This document shows, piece after piece, positions 9,689 to 21,387 of a stretch of 64,000 nucleotides of DNA. A model generated the notes under the pieces. It was given only the letters and a program-made list of their open reading frames with translations. It had not been told where the DNA came from and made no database searches. The stretch is from Phanerodontia chrysosporium. Taxonomy: Eukaryota > Basidiomycota > Agaricomycetes > Polyporales > Phanerochaetaceae. A program made the position numbers and the translations under genes. Each line of letters starts with the position of its first letter. The stretch's first letter is position 1. Where the stretch lies: the NCBI GenBank assembly GCA_001910725.1, contig MJGA01000031.1, positions 186,001 to 250,000 on the forward strand, given 5' to 3'.

Positions 9689-12219
9689 ATGTCGCAGCAA
9701 GGGTCGCCAAGCGCGTCCGTCGAGGACGTCGAGAAGAAGATCGATGTCACACACGCCGAACACGTCGCTCCCGAACTGCAGGCCTCCGGCTCGCGTGCAC
9801 CCGCGAACGCAGGCAAAGACGCGGCGCTCGAGGTCCTCGGACCCAATGCGACGCCGATACACATCTCGCCTGAAGAGGATCGCGCAGTGCTCCGCAAGAT
9901 AGACCTTTGGCTGATGCCTATCATCGTCATGGTTTATTTCCTGCAGCAGCTCGACAAGTACGTGTTTCTTCGTCTCCTTGTGCATCGCAAACTGAGTATT
10001 CGGGCGGTAGGTCGTCGCTATCGTACGCATCGGTCTTCGGTATCGTCAATGATGCACGTAAGTGTCATCTATTCTCGCCAAAGACACCCTGTCCATTAAC
10101 GGCTTTCCTGACAGATCTCGTCGGTCAGCAATATAGCTGGCTGGGGAGCATCGTGTATGTTGCACAAATGATCTGGCAACCAGTCTCGTCGTATCTTCTC
10201 GTTAAGATGCCGGTGGCGAAGTGGCGTAAGCGTCTCTTCGCGGGGTAGCCGAAGAATGAGAGCCATTCTCATGATCTGCTTTCAGTGTTCTTCAACGTAT
10301 TGATGTGGGGCGTCGTGGTGTCATGCACTGCGGCCGCGAACGACTTCAGCAAACTGTTGGCGACGCGATTTTTCCTCGGCATTTTCGAGGCAACAGTTGG
10401 TAAGCGTCCACGTTGGTCCGAACCATGCGGTTGAATTGATCACTTGGCTCAGCTCCTTGCTTTATCACTGTCACTCAGATGGTATGGTCTCTTCGTGCTT
10501 CTAGCAAGGCCAAGTGATTGACCATTATATATGAAGTGGTGGCGGAGGCGCGAGCAGACTCTGCGTCTGTCCATATGGTTTGCCGCTAATGGCGCGACCG
10601 GTATCGTGAGTAGCCTTCCGCCCGTGTTGTACGCTCAATTTGACCGTGGAGGCTAGTTCGGCTCTTTGATCTCATGGGGCATTGGGCATATCAGCGGAAA
10701 ACTGTTCCCGTACCAGGTGTGTAGCCTTCTCCACCCTCTCAATAGTTGCTAACTGCTGGCCCAGTCAATCTTCCTGTTCATCGGTCTGCTGACTATTGTA
10801 CTCTCGCCACTTGTATGGTAAGTCTGCGTTCATGATTGGTGTCCAACTGCTGAATGTCGTCGCCGTACCACCAGGCTGATTCTGCCCGACTCACCGGTCA
10901 AGGCTCGCTTCCTGAACCACGATGAGAAAGTTATCGCCGTCGAGCGTCTGCGCGCAAACAACATGGTAGGTGTCCTGCTTCGCTTCAAGAATATGCGCTC
11001 TCACTCACCACTTTGCCAGGGCACGGAGACCAAGGTCTGGAAATGGGAGCAAGTATGGGACTTGATGCTTGACATTAAGACCTACCTTTGGTTCGCCCTG
11101 CTCTTTTTATGCGCGTACGTACCCTTTCTCGCGGTGGGTGCCGCGCACGCTGACATTGTCCAAGACTCCCAAGTGGCGGTATATCAAACTTCGGCCCTCT
11201 CATTATCAAAGGCTTCGGCTTTAACCAGGTGCGAGTCTATTACATCGCTGCTGAGTGCACGAATCGATGTTGTCTCTAGTTCCAAACGCTGCTATTCAAC
11301 ATTCCATTTTCCGCGCTGCAAGTAATCCTGACGATACTGGCTGCTCTCATCTCGACGAAGGTGAAACTCAAGTGGCCGGTTGTGTTCTTCCTCTGCCTGC
11401 CGCCAATCGCTGGCTCATCGGCGTTGCTCGTCCTTGGGCGTGGTCCGGAAATGAGGAATAAATTGCTCGGGTGCTACTACGTGGTACGTGTATATATCCA
11501 GACACTCTGCCGGGTACGCCAGCTCAGCCAGAACTCCACTAGCTGTCCTTCTTCAGCACTATCCAGCCAATGCTGTACACATGGAGCAGCCAGAACACTG
11601 CGGGTCATACCAAGAAGCTATGCACCACCGGTGCGTGCCTTGACTTACCCATACGACGCGTGGGTTATATTGACGAGTGATCAGGCATTGTCTTCGTGGC
11701 GCAATGTGTCGGTAACGTGAGTACCACGCTGTTCGTATCAATGCCGCCATCTTCATTCCTGGTTCTCAGATTGTCGGACCTCTATTGTACACAACCGAGG
11801 AGGCACCCTATTATCACCGAGGGCTGATCGCTGAGTACGTGCTCGACTTTGTGCTCGGAGCTTTTGGCTGATCACTAAGCTTCTGATAGTCTCATCTGCT
11901 GGATTGCCCTCGCGGTGCTCATTCTGTTCGTATTTGTGCCCACTATTGTTCTAGTTGTTCCCTTGTTGACACTTTCAGCAGGATCACTGCAGGATACCTC
12001 ACCTTCCTGAACAAGCGGCATGCTTCGCAGCGTAAGCGCATGGGGAAAGCGGCCGAGATCATCGACACTTCGCTCGAGACAACAGAGAGGTCTGCGCAGC
12101 TGCAGAAGATCAACGAGGAGAAGGAGAAGGCCGAAGGCGTTGATCCTGCTGTCCTCAATAATCGTGCATTCGATGATTTGACGGATACGCAGAACGAGGA
12201 CTTCATTTATGTTCTGTGA
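9689..12219 (+). CDS. MFS transporter, Dal5/allantoate permease-like anion:cation symporter
   Basis: Plasma-membrane permease of the major facilitator superfamily, in the fungal anion:cation symporter group (Dal5/Tna1-like), which moves organic acids, allantoate, nicotinate or similar. Roughly ten short introns give a product of about 530 residues. A 75-residue hydrophilic N terminus is followed by LRKIDLWLMPIIVMVYFLQQLDK, the first helix with the family's D-K pair. Later segments include QQYSWLGSIVYVAQMIWQPVSSYLL, LATRFFLGIFEATV, RREQTLRLSIWFAANG, the ILPDSPVKARFLNHDEK loop that ends the first half, LIIKGFGFNQ, and KLKWPVVFFLCLPP. The C-terminal tail ends NRAFDDLTDTQNEDFIYVL, a sequence style typical of Dal5 relatives. 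All exons stay in frame. No copy remains in the mirrored block at 26.6-31.6 kb. The transported compound is unknown. Confidence 0.88.
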
Positions 12220-12538
12220 CTTACTCACAATTCGGGTTGCAGCTACAGGCGTGGTTCTTGTTGTATCACCCTGTGCAATTGAGTATGGACACCCATTTGA
12301 ACGTCGACGTTGCGAGGCCGACGGTGTCACTGTCAGACGGCGCTCGGATGTTTTCTGTCACATGACCTTTGCCTCGTGGAAGTTGAACTTTGAGAATGTG
12401 ATCGTCTGAACCGCTACGAACGGCCCACCGCAGCTCAAGCTGTAACTGACCTAATTTCGTATGTGATTAGTGAGTGTTCGTGGGTTATGGTGAGTCACTA
12501 AACATGCGCATGTATTCTTTGTAGCAAGCAAATGTGCT
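12220..12538. other. Intergenic gap
   Basis: This is the 3' flank of the permease and the distal 5' flank of FunK1 copy 1. I see no gene here. Confidence 0.5.
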
Positions 12539-12716
12539 GAGGCCATATAGCTGCAGCGATAGCGCAACAATCCGACGCTCGAGCCAATCTTTGCCCACGG
12601 CGTGTGGTGCGTACTCTACCCGAGCCATATTCGTCTTTCCTTGTTCCTTATCGATGACACAGTCATTGCTACCGAGGGCGCCATTTTGCGCGCCGTCTCC
12701 GCATATAAACCCGCAT
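12539..12716 (+). promoter_or_regulatory. FunK1 copy 1 promoter, conserved with copy 2
   Basis: About 180 bp upstream of the FunK1 gene aligns by eye, with few gaps, to the minus-strand region upstream of the second FunK1 (29682-29853). Shared stretches include GCGATAGCGCAA, TTTGCCCACG, CTTATCGATG followed by CACAGT, CCGAGGGCGC, and a TATA box (TATAAA at 12705-12710) followed by CCCGC. The TATA box is about 50 bp before the ATG. Confidence 0.65.
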
Positions 12717-12758
12717 TCCTGTGCGTATCTCGTTACTTCGTCCCCCACTGAACCCACA

Positions 12759-15634
12759 ATGGCTGAAGTTCCACCCGATCTGTCGCAGCCGCACGACTCC
12801 ACACCTGAGCCTCCGGCTTCCGAGACTACTGCCCACCGTCAGACCACCCCGCCACCTGGGCTTGGGCCCACACAGAGCACCCCGCCTCATCCGTCTGCTG
12901 CTCGAACCCATCTCGCCCATAAAGAAGGCGGCTACTCTGGGAGAATTGACACCTATATGTCTGAATATTGGAGGGTCATACCGCTCAGACGTTTCGAGGA
13001 GAAGGAAGGTCCGCAAGGCCCCCAGGTACCCCTGGCCTTGGTCAACCGGGCTAAAACGCGCCTGCGAAACGCCTTCTACTCGAATTCAACTGGCGCCACA
13101 GACTCGTCTGGAAAGCGCAAATATGGGTCTTTTAAGCCCAAGAAGGAGGCCGACATGCACGCACCAGTGGTGAGATATCCTGGCCTTGCTGTTGTGGCGC
13201 ACATCTAATCAACTGTTCATCTCCCATGAAGTGCGAAGCGGTCAATGACGTACTGAGCCCGATGCCGTACGTCGCTAAGGACACCGCGGACCGCGTGGAG
13301 GATTCCTTTCTCGACCACAAAACAGACATTGCTGTTTACCACCTCCCTCGCAATCCTGACGGCACCTTCCAGGAATATCCAGGGCGGACGGCGTGGGAGC
13401 TTTCCGATGAGGAGATAGCCAAAAGCGCTGTCTCCGAGGAGCGTAAGCCCAACCTCGCTCGCCCTGCATGGGCGTGGGTCATCTGCGCCATCGAGCTCAA
13501 GGTCACGGCGTCCCACGATTTATTCGAGGACATGAAGTCACCTGATCCCTTCCCTGACTCTGGCATCAAGCCCGAGCTGCGTAAGCATGACGACGCGAAG
13601 AGGACTAGAGTTCAACTCATTCGCTACGCGATGGAGATGTTTGTCCGTCAGCCTCGGGTGTTCGTCTACACCGTGCTCATCGTGCGCAACAAGGCACGCC
13701 TTCTGCGCTGGGACCGCTGCGGTGTGGTCGTGAGCGAGCTTTTCGACTACGTGGAGGACCCGACGCCGCTGCTCAACTTCTTTTATCGGCTCGCGAGGGC
13801 ATCGCCTCGAGCGCAAGGATTCGACACATCCGTGTCTCTCGCGACTGAGGCTCAGATCAACGAGCTGAACGACTATCGCAAACAGCTCGAAGCCTCAACC
13901 GTACCTGGGGCTGTCTACGAGAAGCAGTTCATCGATGAGATGATGTCGGACCCCGCGTTGTATCCCATGCGCCAGGTACGTTTCCTGCTTCGACCCTACC
14001 GCGAATGTCAACGGCTGACTATGAGCGCACCTTCAGCTCAAGGTTCCCGTCTTTGCTCTCGACCCGAAGTCAGGACCACAGGCAAGCCCTCCGCCGGAAC
14101 CCTTGACCCTCATCATTGGCAAGCGTCGCGTAGGCATCTTCTCTCCCACTGGCCGAGGCACCATCGGCTTCTTCGCATATATTGTCGGTAAACGTCAGCT
14201 TGTGTTCTTGAAGGACACGTGGCGCGGCGACTCCCCCGATATCACGGAAGAGCTGGAGACGTACAGGAGGTTGTACCAACTCCGTGTCAAGAATATTCCG
14301 GACATCGTGGGCGGCGGAGACGTCATGCATGAGGAGAGGGCGGGCTACACTGATGCGGAGCAGTGCACTCGAAACCATGAGTACCTCGCGACGAATGACG
14401 AGAACATCGTTAGACGCAAGCACTACCGTCTGGTCACAACAACACTTGGCCTTCCTCTATCGGAATACAGCAATAGTCATGCAATGGTTCATGTGATCCG
14501 TGATGCTCTCGAAGGTGTGTTGTATGTGTCTTTTCTTGCGATGGTATTCTGACCCTCGTCCGTCGTCTCAGCTCATCGAGGTGCTTGGGCAAATGGACAG
14601 GGCGTCCTCCACCGCGACATCAGCGTCAGCAACATCCTGATCGATATCCGCTCATCAGACATCAAGAAGAAGCCGCGAGGGATCCTCACAGATTGGGATC
14701 TCAGTCGCGGGGTTGACACGAACGACGAACGCCAGCCGACGCAGCATACTCGTTCCGTGAGTGCTCATGAATATTTCTCTTACCCTCACAGTGCTGACAA
14801 GTGTATGATCCTTGCCAGGGAACCTGGCCCTTTATGTCTGGCCCTCTCCTAAGGTATCCCATCAAGCCACACTGGGTCGCGGACGACCTGGAGTCGTTCA
14901 TCCATGTGATGGACTTCTTGACGCTGCAGTACCACGACCATTCGCTGACGAAGCCGCCACATGCACGCCACGGGCTCATTCAAGACAATGCCCTTGCTGA
15001 TCACGTTCTGTCCTTCTTCTACCATGAACACAACCGAGAACTACACGGCAGAATCTACGTCATCGGAGGGAAGGGCAAATACAGCGTGTACGACTCTGAC
15101 CTCGACCCCTACCGCCTGAAAGAGCGTTCCATATTCTCCCAGCTCATGCAAGCCCTACACGCCCTTTGCCGTAGCCATTACCACTCTGCTGCAGTACGCG
15201 AATTGCCCACTAAGTATCCCGAATTCGCTGGCGCTCTCCCCGCAGAGTTGGAGGAGGAGGAGCCTTCGCCCTTTCTCGACCTGTTGCCCGGCCCCGCAAC
15301 TACCCAGACTTCCGTCGTGCCGGACCCACTTGCCGATCATGAGAAGATTTTCAGCTTCATTGATCGCGCCCTAGCTTCCTCGAAATGGCCCAAGAGCGAC
15401 AAGATCCAGGACCAATTCGCCGGGATCAGCTTCGTCAACCCCACTCAGAACCGTGGACTCTCCAGCTATGAGAGGCGGGACAAGATCGGTTCCCAGAGCG
15501 GCAGCCGCGCGTCATCGAGCAAGCCTCGTAAGGCGAAGAAGGCCAAGGTCGAGGCCAACACGGCGACGGCATCGACGTCTGCGACGGGCAATGCGGGTGA
15601 AGCGAGCGAGGAGGCAGAAGATGGAGACGACTAA
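12759..15634 (+). CDS. FunK1-type fungal protein kinase, copy 1
   Basis: Fungal-specific kinase-like protein of the FunK1 group, an expanded family in multicellular basidiomycetes with unknown substrates. Five exons (12759-13169, 13232-13975, 14037-14514, 14572-14756, 14819-15634) give about 875 residues. A disordered Pro/Ser/Thr N terminus leads to the FunK1 region with EYPGRTAWELSDEEI and WAWVICAIELKV. The kinase core shows LHRDISVSNILID (catalytic Asp in HRD) and GILTDWDLSR, where DWD replaces the DFG of ordinary kinases. After it come GTWPFMSGPLL and DDLESFIHVMDFLTLQYHDH. The tail is rich in Lys, Ala and Glu and ends EEAEDGDD. The start is supported by a matching MAE start in copy 2 and by the TATA box. 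The exon count and positions match those of copy 2, with intron lengths of 57-63 nt. Confidence 0.9.
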
Positions 15635-16423
15635 CGAGGATATTGATACCACGGATGAGATGTCCTGGACGCAGTATCCTGTATATTAGCTGTCTGTACA
15701 ACAATCTGATTCCGGTTCAGATTCTTCATGGCGCATTATAAGGCTCTATCAATCGCTAGACTCGCGAGCCTGTTTGGTCGATGCGCTCCGTAGGGGGCAC
15801 GTCCGGTTTGCATCCCTTTGGGGGCAACGCGGGCTTGCAAGTTGCGAGCATGAAACCGGCGTGTGGGACGAGCCTAATCAATCGCGTGAGCAGGCTCGGC
15901 CGGAACGCCAACCAGAATCGCAACCTGTGTACCTGGATGTGGCGATCACTGGACGTGTGGCGCATACAAAACGAGCCCCTCTGGACATGAAACTCGAGAT
16001 AGCCTCTTAGGGGCGAGTTGTGGCGGGATTTGTGATTTCAACACACATATTCTGTTCATGTTCTACTCCATGAGGATGAGGAGCAAGCCAGGACAGTCGC
16101 TTGACTACGGCGTCTGTTGCGAGTCATAATATTCGCTGTTATCCTCAATGATTTGCTGCGGGCTCAGCGGGCAGCATCAACTTGGACGGTGATGACATTC
16201 GCATCGCGCGACCTCCGACGCCGCAGACTCGCAGAGACGACGGGGCGAGGATTGACAAACGCCCGGAGAAGCGCCTAGAAGCTTTAAATCAGGAACTGTG
16301 CAGCACCTCCGGCAATCGCCGTGTGGCTGAAAACGTGACATGGTGTGACTAGGCGGCGAGTGCAGCGCAGAGATACGGTAAGGAACCCCTCGACGCCGAC
16401 GCCCCGCCCCGCCACCTCAAGAC
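15635..16423. other. Intergenic gap
   Basis: This gap holds the 3' flank of FunK1 copy 1 and the 5' flank of RPL27. No coding signal is seen. Confidence 0.5.
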
Positions 16424-17079
16424 ATGGTTCGAGGTGCGTACCCGCCGCCATTGCGTGCCGAACCTATGCTGAAACTATGCCCGTAGTATACAAGCCCGGA
16501 AAGGTGTGCACTATGTCGGTTGACTGTGGTCGGAGGAGGCACGGGAGAGCTGAGCGAGGTTTTCTGTGCTGTGACAGGTCGCCATCGTGCTGTCCGGCCG
16601 CCAGGCGGGCAAGAAGGTTGTCGTGATCAAGCAGCTCGATGAGGGCACCAAGGAGCGCCCCTACCCCCACGCCATCGTTGCGGGCATCGAGCGCTACCCA
16701 TTGAAGGTCACCAAGCGCATGGGTGCGAAGAAGCTTGCGAAGAGGAGCAAGGTCAAGCCTTTCATCAAGGTGCGTAGGCCGGAACCTCGAAGGAGTGTCC
16801 GATTCTGAAGTCTTGACCTGCCATACAGGTTATCAACTACTCCCACCTCTTCCCGACACGTTACGCCCTCGAGCTCGAGAGCCTCAAGGGCTCCGTGCAG
16901 TCCGAGACCTTCAAGGAGCCCTCACAGCGTGAGGACGCCAAGAAGCTGATCAAGAAGCAGCTGGAGGAGAGGTACGCGAGCGGCAAGAACAAGTGGTTCT
17001 TCCAACCTCTTCGCGTACGCAGCCTGTTTTTCATGTGCGGGACATGTACTCACCCTTGCTCTAATGAATACAGTTCTAG
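16424..17079 (+). CDS. RPL27: 60S ribosomal protein L27 (eL27)
   Basis: Cytosolic large-subunit ribosomal protein eL27. Five coding exons (16424-16433, 16487-16503, 16578-16769, 16829-17014, 17074-17079) sum to 411 nt and give 136 residues, the exact family length. The N-terminal KOW segment [19 protein letters not shown] is spread over three exons. The core [26 protein letters not shown] and the C terminus [10 protein letters not shown] are clear. The first coding exon is 10 nt, the second is only 17 nt, and the last contains just a Phe codon and TAG. This dense 5' intron pattern is common for basidiomycete ribosomal protein genes. The gene sits in the housekeeping block between the two inverted-duplicate arms. 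Confidence 0.96.
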
Positions 17080-19431
17080 ATTTGGATTGCTTTCTCTCGG
17101 GCTATTGAGGATGCCTCTTCAAAACTCTCCCCATGTACGCCTACTACCTCCTACCGATGCGATTAGTCTCGGTGCGCACGACCTCATCTCGCCTGGTGGC
17201 TTGCCTTTATCCGACATACCAGCTGGTTCCCTTCAGCACTTGCCTATGACCGGTGCTTACCATGTACCCTTACCTAAGCCTCTATGCACTTATGGCTCAT
17301 AGCTGCAACTCCTGCTGGCTTTGCGAGGTTCCAGCGTGCTCGGGAAAAGAGGGTGCAGACGAGATGCCGTAGTTTCACACGGCTGCATGGGTCTGCCGTT
17401 GAGCATGACCCCAAACGCGGCTCATGACACCGTTGCCTGCTGCGTACTGCCGTCAACGGCACATCGCCATGCGCCTGGACTTATTCAACATGTTCCTGGC
17501 CCCAGGCTGTGCCGTAGTGCCGTATTCTCGTGCCTGCGGGTGTCGCCACGTTCCCAGACAATTCCCAGCACAGATTGGGTCTAGCTCATGGCCAGTGAGT
17601 GAAGCTGTGGTACACGCGTGTCACCTGAAGTGTTCTGGAAGCCAGCGCTGCACCAAACGACTGAGTCTCTGACAACGGTTTCCATTCTAATATAGCCTCC
17701 AGACCCGAGGCAGGGGTTCGCTCAGGGTGGATATCTGCACAACTGAGCTCGTCGCTGCGTTTTGCGCGGTGAACGGAGACAGTGACGCCACAACTAGTAA
17801 GCCACTGCTTCCCGACGATCCCTGGCCTGTGTCCTTTCTACGACCGGAAAAGGGGGAGCAGCCGTCAGAAAGATCCCAAGATATGGGGTATGACCTGCGG
17901 TGACTCTGGTGAGAACAGTTTGCCTGTTCTTCACCGCGCTCATGCCCTCTGCGGCGATTAGGTTGGCACGAGTCCGAACGTCGTCATCTCAGGTGTCCAT
18001 CGTTGTTTGCCTCGCGTACAGGGTTGACATAAGGTTGCTCCCGGACGTGGCACGAGGACGGGAAGGCGTGAGGGTCGACTGCCCCCGCTCAATGGCACCG
18101 CAACGTGCATGCCCCGAGCAGAGTTCCCTGGGAAGGGTCTGGCATGGAGGGGTCAGATGCCTCTGACAGTGCCCCGTCCTCCGAGCTCGGCGCGATTAGC
18201 CTTAGCCTTCGCTGCAGGCACGGGCCCGAGCCGGGGGCAGGCTTGCCCAGAGGAACCTAGTGCGCGACGAGGCACGGGAGCGGGGACCAGGCATCTGCGC
18301 AGGCGGGTGCGCGCACAGGCGATTGCGGTGGTGGGAGCCGAAGCTTGGCACGGGCGGCCACAGAAGCGGGAGCAGCACGACCGCGCGGACGGCCCACGGC
18401 AGAGGGAGGAGACTGTGCAGGGTTCTGAGCGGGAGCCCTGTGCCCTTCCCGCCCAGTGCGATACGGTCGGGTCCAGGCAATCGCGCCGCGGTGTTGCAGC
18501 GTGGCCGTGGGTCCGGCCAGCTGACAATGTCCAGGTCGCGCGCGGGGCGGAGATAGATGGTGCGCGCTGGGAATGCCCCGATCGGACGTCGCCAGCGGCT
18601 GGGACGGCGCAGACTGCGGGACGCTGGCTCGCAGAGGCTCGCCGTATGCTTGCTTTGGGCACGCCCGGAGGCGATGAGGACGCCGGGGGAGGGCGCAGCA
18701 TGTCATGGCGGGAGATGGGACGTGATTGCTTGTCCTTGTAACGGGACGTGAAAGGACGGAAAACCGCAGCGTAATGCGCACTATCGCACACTCTTCCGCA
18801 TCACACAGGTGGACCTGAGCGCACCGGAGGCATCGTTGTCCGGGAGATTGTCGCTCACATCCTACAGCGTCCGGCGTCCCTGCGCGATGCCCACCGTGAG
18901 CACTCCCGGACTCACCATCAAACGTTGTACACATACGTCTGTAGCCGTTGTCCTGTGCGAGGACCTAGTCAGGATTGGTTTGCGACCGTCGGCTGGTTTT
19001 GCGGGCATCTTCACGAGTGGACAATGCCGGAAACGCACTAGCGTCGGTAGCAGGAGCCAGGACCTTGCAGGCGAGTAAGCTCAACGTGTACGGGAGCCGG
19101 CGTACCGGTTCGGGAGAGTGCGATTGTACCTCGATCAGTAACTCGGCTAAGCATCGCTACTGATAAGATAAGTAGCGAGTAAGCAACAAAAGCAAGGCCG
19201 AATTCAGCCAGCATAAGCTGTTTTTGTTACTCGCATTTGAAACAGAGACTTAAATAGCGTGGTTGCCCCGGGAGCGCCCTCGCACGAGCCACCCCCCTTC
19301 CCGCCGTCGCCCCGGTACGCAGCGCGCAGGGCGTCGACGATCAGAATATTATCGCCGTCGGGCAAACAAACACAGGCTCTTGAACCTCGACCACGACCAT
19401 CGACCTGTCTCTCCCACACTGCCCGCCCGCC
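17080..19431. other. 2.35-kb region without a supported gene
   Basis: This region follows RPL27 and precedes VelB. The part at about 18,100-18,750 is very GC-rich and open on several frames of both strands. None of these frames has family motifs, plausible intron signals or consistent composition, so I read them as chance. The end of the region (19,100-19,430) is the VelB promoter. RPL27 3' UTR must occupy the first part. Confidence 0.5.
19155..19177. promoter_or_regulatory. Hairpin with tandem GATA sites upstream of VelB
   Basis: CGCTACT and its exact complement AGTAGCG (19155-19161, 19171-19177) enclose a 9-nt loop, GATAAGATA. Read through the loop, the strand gives TGATAAGATAAG, two overlapping GATA-factor core sites. 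It lies about 255 bp before the VelB ATG. Fungal GATA factors include nitrogen regulators and White Collar proteins; any role here is inference. Confidence 0.4.
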
Positions 19432-21387
19432 ATGCTCAACCGTCCTCGAGGGGGCCCGCTCCCCAGCCTCCAGGAGTTCACGGCAATGTCGACGGCGAGG
19501 AGCCAGGTACGTCCATCAGCGTTCCTGAGACCGCCTCAGAATCATCGATCACCCCACCAGCCCGTCCTGCAATCCACGCGAGACGACATCGGCCTCCCCG
19601 TGACCTTCACCGAGGGGCAGTTCAAGGGCAGGACGATACGGGCAGAGCTGGTTGAGTTGCAGAAGGCCGACCTGGGAAGAAAGTGAGTTCTATTGTTCGC
19701 TTGGTTCGGTTCCAACCGCTCGTGGTCGACACTGTTCCGGCGCGCTCGTGCAGAGAAGCTGAAAGTCACCAGCTGGGGACGCCACCTCTTGCCCATTCCC
19801 CCTTCATCGCGTCTCTGGCTCCGGTGGAGACCTGCGCTTTCACTCAATGAATCCACGCCATCGTATTTCTGCTGTCTCAGGCGCCAAACCCAGTTCGAGT
19901 GGGCGGCGCACCGCCCCATCTATCTCGTACTGATCCATGCACTTTCCAGATATGCCCGCAAGGATAGGCGTCCGCTCGATCCACCTCCAGTCGTGCAACT
20001 TAAGCTCTACGACATCCTGCGTCCAGGGACAGCGTACGAGGAACACAAAGAGTTCGAAAGTTACGAGTACGTGCGCGCCTCTCTTCCTCCAGATGTTGAC
20101 ACGAGACTGGCTGCAGCGACATTGGTGGATTTGGTGTCTTGTGTCACATCGATCTCTTCCAGGTCTCGCCGCATGAGGAACAATCCACTGACCCCTCCGA
20201 AGGCCCAAATAAGCGACGTCGCAAGTCACACTCTCGCACCCGCCCCGGTTCATCCGCTACGGCACCGCTTTCTACACCCACCTCCGCGTCTTCGACGCCC
20301 ACGCCATCTGCGGCCTCGCCGTCCTTCTCTTACGCGTCTCAGACGGTCAGCCCTGCGTACGCTGGTACTGCCTCACATACACATACCGGGGCGAACGCCT
20401 CCTATGGCGGACCATATACCCTTCCCCCGCCCGCACCACCGGGCAACAGCGGTCAAGTGACGCTGCCGCCGATATCGGCGCTGAATCCGCCGGGCTCGTC
20501 GTATGGCTCGAACTTTCAATTGCCGCCGATGCACCTTCCACCGCCCGGGCTCGCAGACCGGACACTGCCTCCGCTACCGCCGGGACCGCCGCCACCGCAT
20601 ACACACGCACCGTACACGTTCCCGCCGCCACAGCCACCCACAGTGCTGCCGCCACCACACCAGCTGGCCGGTCAACCGCCACCGCCGGGCACGTCGACGG
20701 AGCCGCAGGACGGCAAGCCCGTGCGTGCAGGCCCAGAGGCACCAGAGGGCGTGCTCGCATACCTCAATGGGACGGAGATCCGCGAGAGCAACAAGTGCAC
20801 CGAGGCGCTGTCCGGCGCGACGATCGCGCAGTCGCAGAGCGTGGAGTACATGGGGCGCAAAGTGCTGATGTTCGTTTTCTCAGTCCGTGTACCTCTCCAT
20901 TATTATCGGTGTCTTGCCTTTCTTGTCGCAACCCTGCGTCAGAATCCCCGCTGACCAAGGTCTCCTTTCGTTTTGCAGGATATTGCCGTGAGGAACGAGG
21001 GCACGTTTATCCTCCGCTACCGCGTGTTCAACATCTTTGGCAAGGTCCACGGCAAGGCCGAGATACCCGTGCTCGCAGAGTGCTATGGCGGCCCCTTTCG
21101 GATCTACAGCACGAAGGAGTTTCCCGGGCTGCGTCCCTCGACTGATCTCACCAAGGCGAGTATATCGAATCGTCGTCGCCAGTGCCGCTACTGACGCTGC
21201 TGCGCAGCACCTTTCGATGTTTGGTGTACGTTTAAACTTGCGCGAGACAGAGCGCAAGCGGCGCCGAGGTGGAGGTGGTGACGGGAGCCCTGGGCCGTCG
21301 GACAATGCGCGTGGACGCCGCCGTCGCCGACGACGGCGTGACGACGATGACAGCGACGAAGATGAGCTTAGCGATGACGACGACTAG
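19432..21387 (+). CDS. velB: Velvet-domain transcription factor, VelB type
   Basis: Velvet-family DNA-binding regulator of development and secondary metabolism; VelB proteins heterodimerise with VeA and VosA. Five exons (19432-19682, 19950-20066, 20117-20882, 20979-21155, 21208-21387) give 496 residues. The velvet domain begins with GQFKGRTIRAELVELQKADLGRK and YARKDRRPLDPPPVVQLKLYD, then GFGVLCHIDLFQVSP. It is interrupted by about 200 Pro/Ser/Gly-rich residues. It resumes with VRNEGTFILRYRVFNIFGK, FRIYSTKEFPGL and MFGVRLNLRETERKRRR. A low-complexity insert inside the domain is the VelB signature. The C terminus is a poly-Arg/Asp-Glu tail. The start is the ATG in frame with the first domain segment. 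Intron 1 is 267 nt and open in frame, long for this window. The last intron uses a GC donor (see its own entry). Confidence 0.88.
21156..21207 (+). other. velB: GC-AG intron in velB
   Basis: The 52-nt intron starts GCGAGT after AAG and ends GCGCAG, with a CTGAC branch site about 15 nt before the end. Only this donor keeps the frame from STDLTK into HLSMFGVRLNL. The nearby GT at 21160 would shift the frame. Confidence 0.7.

Noticed and set aside
12520..12758. An upstream extension of FunK1 copy 1 in frame with its start
   Set aside because: It would translate the TATA box and the conserved promoter block; copy 2 supports the MAE start.
18109..18791. Long open frames of about 210 residues on both strands
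   Set aside because: Very GC-rich DNA where stops are rare; opposite frames are equally open, composition is Arg/Ala/Pro-heavy, and no family motif or intron pattern appears.
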